Assembly (NCBI RefSeq): GCF_003217775.1
Contig: NZ_QJVJ01000001.1
Coordinates: 186,001 to 250,000 of the forward strand
DNA: 64,000 bases
Reading direction: 5' to 3'
From: Paenibacillus flagellatus
Lineage (GTDB): Bacteria > Bacillota > Bacilli > Paenibacillales > NBRC-103111
Shown: piece after piece, positions 58,004 through 64,000 of the stretch
Numbering within the stretch: position 1 is the stretch's first letter
Layout of the letters: each line of letters opens with the position of its first letter
Made by a program: the position numbers and the translations under genes
The notes under the pieces: generated by a model
Database searches by the model: none
What the model was told of the DNA's origin: nothing
The model's input: only the letters and a program-made list of their open reading frames with translations

Positions 58004-58984
58004 ATGGACCAAAGCCGAGCCACATCCAAGCTTCATCATCGGTACGATAAAGGATACAAATATTTGCTGTCGAGCAAAAAGCTGTTCCTCGAGCTTTTGC
58101 GCTCCTTCGTCCGGAAAGACTGGGTCGCTCAAGTGGAAGAATCGAACTTGATCAGCATCGACAAATCGTACGTGCTGCCCGACTTCCGCGAAAAAGAGGC
58201 GGACCTCGTCTATCAGGCGAAGCTGCGGGACCGCGACATCATTTTTTATGTGTTGATGGAGATGCAATCCACCGTCGATTTTCAGATGCCGTACCGTCTC
58301 CTGCTGTACCAGACGGAAATTTGGCGGGACGTCATGGCCAATACGGATAAAGTCGAGGCGGAGCGAAAAAAGTTCAAGCTCCCCGCCATCGTCCCGATCG
58401 TGCTGTATAACGGAGCTTCTCCTTGGACCGCCAACCGGAGCTTTCGGGAGACGTTGGACGGTCACCAAGAGTTCGGCGGCGACCTGCTCGACTTCACGTA
58501 TATGCTGATTGACGTTCAGCGCTATTCGGAAGAGGAGCTGCTGCGGTTATCCAACATGATCGGCTCCGTTTTCTTGCTCGAGCAGAGCACGGATCTTGAG
58601 AAGCTGGCCGGCACTCTCCATAAACTGATGAATACGCTCCGCAAGACGCCCAAGGAGCTGCAGCAGCGGTTCGTCGTCTGGTTCGCGAATGTGCTGGGGA
58701 CCCAGCTGCTGCCGGAACGTCGGCTTGAAATGGATCGTCTGTTGGAACAATGGGAGCTGAAAGGAGCGAACGACATGATGTCCAACTTGGAAAAGACGCT
58801 TGAGGAAATGGCCAAGAGAACCCACCGGAAAGGGCTGGAGCAGGGGCTGGAAAGAGGAATTGAGCAAGAGAAAACGGCCATCGCCAAAAATTTGATCGCC
58901 AAAGGGATGGACGACGACTTTATCGCGGATGTGACCGGACTTGCGAAGGAAGATATCGGCTTGCTGCGAAAAGCCGTGCATTGA
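58004..58984 (+). CDS. Rpn family recombination-promoting nuclease (Transposase_31-like)
   Basis: 326 residues, ATG 58004. The N-terminal PD-(D/E)XK domain shows YDKGYKYLLSSKKLFLELLRSF, then EADLVYQAKLRDRDIIFYVLMEMQST with Asp and the E-x-Q catalytic motif, and MPYRLLLYQTEIW. The C-terminal tail is long and helical (LEEMAKRTHRKGLEQGLERGIEQEKTAIAKNLIAKGMDDDFIADVTGL). Rpn proteins cut DNA and promote recombination; related proteins act in phage defence. A TATAAT-like box is seen 36 bases upstream. Followed by a 69-base inverted repeat. Confidence 0.9.
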   Translation: MDQSRATSKLHHRYDKGYKYLLSSKKLFLELLRSFVRKDWVAQVEESNLISIDKSYVLPDFREKEADLVYQAKLRDRDIIFYVLMEMQSTVDFQMPYRLLLYQTEIWRDVMANTDKVEAERKKFKLPAIVPIVLYNGASPWTANRSFRETLDGHQEFGGDLLDFTYMLIDVQRYSEEELLRLSNMIGSVFLLEQSTDLEKLAGTLHKLMNTLRKTPKELQQRFVVWFANVLGTQLLPERRLEMDRLLEQWELKGANDMMSNLEKTLEEMAKRTHRKGLEQGLERGIEQEKTAIAKNLIAKGMDDDFIADVTGLAKEDIGLLRKAVH

Positions 58985-59005
58985 GCGGTGCGCCGCACGC
59001 AAATC

Positions 59006-59074
59006 AAGGTACAAGCGTACGCGATCGCGCCGACATGTCGTCGGGCGTCGACCCCTAACGTACGCTTGTACCTT
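59006..59074. repeat. 69-base element with perfect 16-base inverted repeats
   Basis: AAGGTACAAGCGTACG (59006-59021) and CGTACGCTTGTACCTT (59059-59074) pair perfectly. The centre holds another short hairpin (CCGAC-ATGTC-GTCGG). A T-rich run follows on the plus strand. It may be the terminator for the convergent rpn and HAD genes or a small palindromic repeat element. Confidence 0.75.
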
Positions 59075-59103
59075 ATTTTTGTCGCGCAGAGCCTTCGTTC
59101 CGA

Positions 59104-59769
59104 CTACTCCGCCAGCTCGAGCAGCTGGCCGAACTCCGTGATGATCATATCCGCGCCCTCCAGCTCGCTCTCTTCGCCGAACTGCGCATAGCGGCAGCCG
59201 ACGACGGGCAGGCCGTTGCCTTTGCCCGCCTCGACGTCCGAGGAGCGGTCGCCGACCATCCAAGCGGACGTCAAGCCGTGGCGCTCGACGAGCAGCTTGA
59301 CCAGGTCGACCTTGGAGCGCGTCCGGTACTCGCCGGCGCTGTAGAGCCCGGTGAACAGCGGCTCCAGCCCCTTCAGCCGGATCACTTCCTTCACGTAAAT
59401 CTCGAGGCCGTTGCTCGCGACGAACAGCTTGACGCCCTTCGCGTGCAGCGCCCGCAGCGTCTCCTCGACGCCCGGGTACAGCCGGCCGTCGCCCCGCTTC
59501 AATCCTTCCATCTGATAATGCAGCAGCAGCTCGTCCGCCCGGCGGCGCACCTGTTCGTCCGCATCCGGCAGCACCCTCGCCCAAATATGCTCGAGCAGCA
59601 TGCCGAGCGAGCTCAAGATAAGCTCCTTCGGCGGTGTTCCTTTCGTATAAGTCCCTTCCCGCTTCAACTCGTCGAATGCGGCTTCATAAGCGGGAAGCAG
59701 CAGCGTCTCGGTTTGGAACAGCGTGCCGTCCAGATCGAACAGCATCGCTTCGGGTATAGCGCGTTTCAT
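59104..59769 (-). CDS. HAD superfamily hydrolase, phosphoglycolate phosphatase-like
   Basis: 221 residues, ATG 59769. HAD boxes are intact: AMLFDLDGTLFQTE (motif I), LFVASNGLEIY (motif II), the Lys of RTRSKVDLVKLL (motif III) and WMVGDRSSDVEAGKGNGLPVVG (motif IV). A small helical C1 cap separates motifs I and II, as in Gph/PpaX. Substrate unknown. Stand-alone gene facing rpn. Confidence 0.92.
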   Translation of the reverse strand: MKRAIPEAMLFDLDGTLFQTETLLLPAYEAAFDELKREGTYTKGTPPKELILSSLGMLLEHIWARVLPDADEQVRRRADELLLHYQMEGLKRGDGRLYPGVEETLRALHAKGVKLFVASNGLEIYVKEVIRLKGLEPLFTGLYSAGEYRTRSKVDLVKLLVERHGLTSAWMVGDRSSDVEAGKGNGLPVVGCRYAQFGEESELEGADMIITEFGQLLELAE

Positions 59770-59878
59770 CGGTCCGTCCCCTTTTGCAATGGTATGTTAA
59801 CGGAAATAATACCTATCAAACCACGATTCGACAACGAAAGTCAATGCAAGGAATTGTGAAGAAAATAACGGTGGTCAG

Positions 59879-59923
59879 GAAAATCATTTTCGTATAATAT
59901 GGAAATATACAAAAATAATTTTC
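59879..59923 (+). promoter_or_regulatory. Promoter of rpiR-nagB-nagA overlapped by two GAAAAT-N-ATTTTC dyads
   Basis: TATAAT (59893-59898) is a good -10; TGGTCA (59873 onward) may be a poor -35. GAAAATCATTTTC (59879-59891) is a perfect dyad directly before the -10, and AAAAATAATTTTC (59911-59923) matches it at 12 of 13 bases, 32 bases further on (three helical turns). Likely operators of the RpiR regulator encoded just downstream. Confidence 0.7.
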
Positions 59924-59950
59924 GCGAGCCGAGGTGAGAAGCGTTCCGAC

Positions 59951-60808
59951 ATGTCCGACTTGTTGAGATCGATCCGCGAGCGGCTGCCGCACATGAACCC
60001 GAAGGAACGGTCGCTCGCCGAATTCATCGCCGACCATCCGCAGCTCGTCGTCCGGCTCGGCATTACCGAGCTCGCCGATCAGGCGCAGACGAGCGCGGCG
60101 ACCGTCTCCCGATTTTGCAAAAGCTTCCACGCCGGAGGCTTCGCCGGACTGAAAATGCAGCTCGCCACTGAGCTCGCGCAGCAGCCCCCGGCCGAATCGT
60201 ATCAAGACATCGTCGCCGGCAACACGCTCGAGAGCATCGTGGCCGCGATGGAGGCGAACCATATCCGCTCCATCTCCGATACGTCGCGCCTGCTCGATCC
60301 GAAGCAGCTCGCGCGGGCGCTGGACGCGCTTCGCGGGGCGGGCCAGATCGACATTTACGGCGTCGCCACGTCCGGCGTCGTAGCCCAAGACTTTTACCAG
60401 AAGCTCGTCCGGATCGGCAAGCGCGCCAACGCCTTCTCCGACCCGCACATGCAGGTGACGTCCGCCTCCAATCTCGGTCCGTCCGACACCGCCTTCGCGA
60501 TCTCGTATTCGGGCGAGACGCCGGAGACGATCGACGCGCTGCGCTGCGCCAAAGAACGCGGAGCGGTCACCGTCTCGCTGACGAAATTCGGGCCGACCAC
60601 GCTGTCGTCGCTCGCGGACATCCCCCTGTATACGTCCTCGCTCGAGGAGGGAATGCGGCGGGGGGACATGGCGTCGCGCATCGCGCAGCTGCACGTCGTC
60701 GACATCCTGTTCACCGGGCTCGTCAGCGAGTCGTTCGATACGTACGTGCCGAAGCTGGAGCTCTCGTACCAGATGGTCAAAAAATACCGCAAAGAAAAAG
60801 GGAGATAG
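59951..60808 (+). CDS. MurR/RpiR family transcriptional regulator
   Basis: 285 residues, ATG 59951. The N-terminal HTH_6 (SLAEFIADHPQLVVRLGITELADQAQTSAATVSRFCKSF) is followed by a SIS sugar-phosphate-binding domain (QIDIYGVATSGVVAQDFYQKLVRIG...AFAISYSGETPETIDALRCAKERGAVTVSLTKFG). Six bases before nagB, so it probably senses glucosamine-6-phosphate or N-acetylglucosamine-6-phosphate and controls its own operon through the dyads at 59.9 kb. Confidence 0.94.
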   Translation: MSDLLRSIRERLPHMNPKERSLAEFIADHPQLVVRLGITELADQAQTSAATVSRFCKSFHAGGFAGLKMQLATELAQQPPAESYQDIVAGNTLESIVAAMEANHIRSISDTSRLLDPKQLARALDALRGAGQIDIYGVATSGVVAQDFYQKLVRIGKRANAFSDPHMQVTSASNLGPSDTAFAISYSGETPETIDALRCAKERGAVTVSLTKFGPTTLSSLADIPLYTSSLEEGMRRGDMASRIAQLHVVDILFTGLVSESFDTYVPKLELSYQMVKKYRKEKGR

Positions 60809-60813
60809 CAAGC

Positions 60814-61545
60814 ATGAACATTTTAACGTTCCGCTCCAACGAAGAATTGAACGAAGCGGGAGCCGGCATCATTACCGGCCTCGTGCAAACGAACCCGCGG
60901 GCGGTTCTCGGGCTCGCCACCGGCGGGACCCCCGTCGGCATCTATGAGGAAATCGTCAAGACGTACCGCAAAGGCATGGTCAGCTTCAAATCGGTGACGA
61001 CGTTCAACCTCGACGAATACGTCGGCATCCCGGAGGATCACCCTGAAAGCTATCATGCTTATATGAACAAGCATTTGTTCGATCACGTCGACGTCTCGCG
61101 CGAGCGGACGCACATTCCGAACGGCAACGCGCCGGAGCTGGAGCAGGAATGCGCCCGCTACAACCAGCTGCTCGACGATGCGAAGCAGATCGATCTGCAG
61201 CTGCTCGGCCTCGGCCATAACGGCCATATCGGCTTCAACGAGCCGGATCATGCGCTCGTCAGCGGCACGCACATCGTCGAGCTGAAGGACGAAACGCGCC
61301 AAGCGAACGCCCGCTTCTTCAACTCGATCGACGAGGTGCCGACACATGCGCTTACGATGGGCGTCGGGACGATTTTGAAAGCGAAAATGATTCTGCTCGT
61401 CGTTCGCGGAGCGGACAAGGCGGAAATCGTGCACCGCGCGCTCAAAGGACCGATTACGACCGAATGCCCGGCATCCTTGCTGCAGACGCATCCGCACGTC
61501 GTCGTCCTGCTCGATACCGAATCCGGGAGGCTGATCAACGCATGA
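60814..61545 (+). CDS. nagB: Glucosamine-6-phosphate deaminase
   Basis: Converts glucosamine-6-phosphate to fructose-6-phosphate and ammonia. 243 residues, the short Firmicute form. GLATGGTPVGIYE (phosphate site), FNLDEYVGIPEDHPESY (catalytic Asp), LGHNGHIGFNEP (active-site His) and the lid region RTHIPNGNAPE. Overlaps nagA by 4 bases (ATGA). Confidence 0.97.
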   Translation: MNILTFRSNEELNEAGAGIITGLVQTNPRAVLGLATGGTPVGIYEEIVKTYRKGMVSFKSVTTFNLDEYVGIPEDHPESYHAYMNKHLFDHVDVSRERTHIPNGNAPELEQECARYNQLLDDAKQIDLQLLGLGHNGHIGFNEPDHALVSGTHIVELKDETRQANARFFNSIDEVPTHALTMGVGTILKAKMILLVVRGADKAEIVHRALKGPITTECPASLLQTHPHVVVLLDTESGRLINA

Positions 61546-62720
61546 GCCGAACCGTCATCGTCACGAACGCGAAAATCGTAACCGAAACGCAAGTCATCGA
61601 GAACGGCACGATCGTATGGACCGACGGCGTCATCGAATCGGTCCGGCCTTCTGCCCCGTCGGATGCAAGCACTACCGGCGCCGAAGTGATCGACGCCAAG
61701 GGCGGCTGGGTGCTGCCCGGCTTCGTCGACGTCCACGTTCACGGCGGCTACGGCGCCGACTTCATGGACGCGGAGGCCGAATCGATCGATACGATCACCC
61801 GGTTCCACGGCGGGCACGGGACGACGTCCATCGTCGCCACGACGCTGACCGGGCCGAAGGACCGGCTGTCCGACGTGCTGGCCGTCGTGAACGAATACCG
61901 GTCGAAGGATATGCCGTACGCGCAAGTCGTCGGCGTCCATCTCGAAGGACCGTTCATCAACGTCAAATATAAAGGCGCCCAAAACCCCGCCTACATCGTC
62001 CCGCCGCAAAAGGCGTGGCTGGAGGAATGGCACGCCGCCTACCCCGGGCTGATCAAGCAGCTGTCGCTCGCTCCCGAGACGGAAGGGGCGCTCGAGCTGA
62101 TCGCCTGGCTGCGCGCGAACGGCATTAACGCCGCCGCCGCCCATACGGACGCGACATACGATCAGATTATGGCGGCCGCCGATGCGGGGCTGAACCAATC
62201 GGTGCATACGTTCAACGCGATGACCGGGCTGCACCACCGCAATCCCGGCACCGTAGGCGCCGTCCTGACCGACGACCGCATCAGCGCGGAGGTGATCGCC
62301 GACGGCCATCACGTCCATCCGGCCTGCATCCGGCTGCTGACGAAGGCGAAGACGAACGACAACTTGATGCTGATTACCGACGCCATGTCCGCCGCGGGAC
62401 TGGAGGACGGGACGTATGACCTGGGCGGTCTCGCCGTTAACGTGAAGGACGGCGTCGCCACGCTGAAGGAAGGCAACAGCCTCGCCGGCAGCACGCTGAC
62501 AATGATCGGCGCGCTCCGCTTCGCCGTCGAGCAGGTCGGCGTATCCGTCCAGCAGGCGAGCCGCTACGCGAGCGGCAACCCGGCGCGCCAGCTCGGCCTG
62601 TTCGACCGGACCGGGAGCCTGGAAGCCGGCAAGCAGGCGGACGTTCTGCTCGCGAGCCCCGAGCTCGAGCTGCAGCGCATTTGGGCCAAAGGCAACGAGA
62701 TCGAGCCGTTCCGGGCTTGA
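61542..62720 (+). CDS. nagA: N-acetylglucosamine-6-phosphate deacetylase
   Basis: Makes glucosamine-6-phosphate for NagB, recycling chitin or cell-wall amino sugars. 392 residues. Metal and substrate motifs: GFVDVHVHGGYGADFMD, VVGVHLEGPFINVKYKGAQNP (metal-binding Glu), AAAHTDATYDQ, SVHTFNAMTGLHHRNPG, DGHHVHP and LITDAMSAAG (catalytic Asp). The end GSLEAGKQADVLL is the usual amidohydrolase tail. Last gene of rpiR-nagB-nagA. Confidence 0.97.
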   Translation: MSRTVIVTNAKIVTETQVIENGTIVWTDGVIESVRPSAPSDASTTGAEVIDAKGGWVLPGFVDVHVHGGYGADFMDAEAESIDTITRFHGGHGTTSIVATTLTGPKDRLSDVLAVVNEYRSKDMPYAQVVGVHLEGPFINVKYKGAQNPAYIVPPQKAWLEEWHAAYPGLIKQLSLAPETEGALELIAWLRANGINAAAAHTDATYDQIMAAADAGLNQSVHTFNAMTGLHHRNPGTVGAVLTDDRISAEVIADGHHVHPACIRLLTKAKTNDNLMLITDAMSAAGLEDGTYDLGGLAVNVKDGVATLKEGNSLAGSTLTMIGALRFAVEQVGVSVQQASRYASGNPARQLGLFDRTGSLEAGKQADVLLASPELELQRIWAKGNEIEPFRA

Positions 62721-62784
62721 TACGCGAAGACACGGGGAGGAGTGCGGCCGCCGCGCCCGCCCGTCCGCAATAATTGGTTGTACC

Positions 62785-62818
62785 GGCCGCCGGCGGTCTG
62801 AAGCCGCGCGGCCTTTTT
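62785..62818 (+). terminator. Rho-independent terminator of the nag operon
   Basis: GGCCGC (62785-62790) and GCGGCC (62808-62813) close a stem with further inner GC pairs, followed by TTTTT. Confidence 0.85.
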
Positions 62819-62853
62819 CGCGTCCGCCCGGGACTTGCCGCAAAACCGATTTA

Positions 62854-62883
62854 TTGTTTTCCGGCGGGCGGATACACTATAAT
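62854..62883 (+). promoter_or_regulatory. Sigma-A promoter of the Na+/H+ antiporter gene
   Basis: TTGTTT (62854-62859) and TATAAT (62878-62883) are separated by 18 bases, 41 bases before the start codon. Confidence 0.65.
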
Positions 62884-62924
62884 TTGTTAAAAAACGTCCG
62901 GCTACTCGAAGGGAAGATGCGTCC

Positions 62925-64000
62925 TTGGAACTGTTTCTTGCCGTACTCGTCATGCTCGCTCTGATCGGCGTCTCCAACGTGGTCAGCCGATTCGTCCCGT
63001 TCGTTCCGGTGCCGCTCGTTCAGATCGCTCTGGGCGTCGCCGCCGCGCTCTTCCCCTCGGGCATTCATCTCCCGCTCGAGCCGGAGCTGTTCTTCGTCCT
63101 GTTCATCGCCCCGCTGCTGTACAACGACGGCAAGCATACGCCGCGCGACGAGCTCTGGAAGCTGCGGGCCCCGATCCTGCTTCTGGCGGTCGGACTCGTG
63201 TTCATTACCGTCTTCACGGTCGGGTACGCGATCCATTGGATGATTCCGTCGATTCCGCTCGCCGCCGCGTTCGGGCTGGCCGCCATTTTGTCGCCGACGG
63301 ACGCCGTTGCCGTCGGCGCTCTGGCCGGCCGGATCCATATGCCGAAAAGCTTGATGCGGCTGCTCGAGGGCGAAGCGCTCATGAACGACGCATCCGGTCT
63401 CGTCGCCTTCAAATTCGCCATCGCCGCAGCCGTGACCGGCGTCTTCTCGTTCCCCCGCGCGACGGCCAGCTTCTTCGTCATTTCGATCGGCGGCCTGTTG
63501 ATCGGCGCGCTCCTCGCCTTCCTGATCAGCTGGCTGCGCCTCGTCCTGCGGAGAGCCGGAATGGAGGACGTGACGATGCACATGCTGGTCCAAATTTTGA
63601 CGCCGTTTCTGCTCTACATGATCGCCGAGGAGCTGGGCATGTCCGGCATTTTGGCCGCGGTGGCCGGCGGGATCGTCCACGCGATCGAGCGCGACCGGGC
63701 GGAGCCGGCGATGATGAAGCTGAAGACGGTGTCCAACAACACGTGGTCGGTGCTGCTTTTTATTTTGAACGGACTCGTCTTCGTCATTTTGGGCCTGCAA
63801 ATTCCGGACGTGTCCGCGACGATTTTGAAAGACCCGTCGTTCGACAACTTCCAGGTGATCGGCTACGCGGCCGTCATTTTCGCGATGCTGATGGCGCTTC
63901 GGTTCGCATGGACGTTCGCGTTTACAAGAGGGGGCCGCTTATTCGGCGGCAGCAAGGACCGTCAGGCGCCCGGCTTCAAAATGCTCGTCATGACGGCCTT
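62925..64000 (+). CDS. Na+/H+ antiporter, CPA1/NhaP type (C-terminus cut by window end)
   Basis: 358 residues are visible from TTG 62925 (GAAGGGAAG upstream). Many membrane helices from the start ([22 protein letters not shown]). CPA1 signature sites: [47 protein letters not shown] (the essential Asn-Asp pair) and [16 protein letters not shown]. Exchanges cytosolic Na+ for protons. The long cytosolic C-terminal part usual in the family lies past the window. Confidence 0.93.
   Translation, partial: MELFLAVLVMLALIGVSNVVSRFVPFVPVPLVQIALGVAAALFPSGIHLPLEPELFFVLFIAPLLYNDGKHTPRDELWKLRAPILLLAVGLVFITVFTVGYAIHWMIPSIPLAAAFGLAAILSPTDAVAVGALAGRIHMPKSLMRLLEGEALMNDASGLVAFKFAIAAAVTGVFSFPRATASFFVISIGGLLIGALLAFLISWLRLVLRRAGMEDVTMHMLVQILTPFLLYMIAEELGMSGILAAVAGGIVHAIERDRAEPAMMKLKTVSNNTWSVLLFILNGLVFVILGLQIPDVSATILKDPSFDNFQVIGYAAVIFAMLMALRFAWTFAFTRGGRLFGGSKDRQAPGFKMLVMTA

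Overview
The window reads as a piece of chromosome from a spore-forming, high-GC member of the Paenibacillaceae (Paenibacillus/Cohnella-like). The evidence is the sporulation proteins YtrH and YtrI, a cluster of five YheC/YheD spore-coat ATP-grasp proteins, gene order dnaE / accD / accA / pyk / ytrH-ytrI-ytpI-ytoI close to that of Bacillus subtilis, Gram-positive Shine-Dalgarno sequences, and GC-rich codon use. No database search was possible; all names come from reading motifs and context.

Layout. 1-12.3 kb is the right end of a prophage that continues beyond the left edge. Leftward early genes come first: C5 DNA methyltransferase, a repeat protein, family A DNA polymerase, a Mom-like adenine-modification protein, a MazG-like pyrophosphohydrolase, a DUF2815 ssDNA-binding protein, a DUF2800 nuclease-like protein, an AbrB-like protein, a BRO antirepressor and small HTH proteins. 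Then comes a divergent operator region, and rightward repressor, ImmA protease and integrase genes, with a perfect LexA/DinR core just before the integrase. 12.4-31.1 kb is host core: convergent ppx/ppk, fxsA, a thioesterase, a WYL regulator, a HAD phosphatase, pyk, accA, accD, a PgpA-like protein, dnaE with an extreme Ala/Pro/Arg linker, and ytrH-ytrI-ytpI facing ytoI.

31.3-36.5 kb is an agr-like peptide-signalling island and the most unusual part. It holds two seven-helix kinase-like membrane proteins, a LytTR DNA-binding protein with no receiver domain, a 42-residue AgrD-like precursor with Ser in the ring-closing position, AgrB, a seven-helix membrane protein with no kinase part, and a TetR regulator. 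One kinase-like protein has the ATPase boxes but Gln in place of the phospho-accepting His. Its neighbour has the His but no recognisable ATPase boxes. The DNA becomes AT-rich across the agrBD part.

36.7-40.2 kb has two small proteins and a ba3-type cytochrome oxidase operon (subunits IIa, II, I and a small membrane protein), preceded by a perfect Fnr/Crp-type palindrome positioned as a class II activator site. 40.3-47.2 kb holds the YheC/YheD paralogues plus a GNAT. 47.2-53.7 kb (leftward) holds a D,D-carboxypeptidase with a MacB-type ABC pair, then an ECF sigma factor, a membrane anti-sigma candidate and a TPR protein. 53.8-64 kb holds a Pth2-type peptidyl-tRNA hydrolase, a two-component system, a DHA2 drug-efflux pump, an Rpn-family nuclease next to a long inverted repeat, a HAD phosphatase, rpiR-nagB-nagA with operator-like dyads on the promoter, and a Na+/H+ antiporter cut by the window end.
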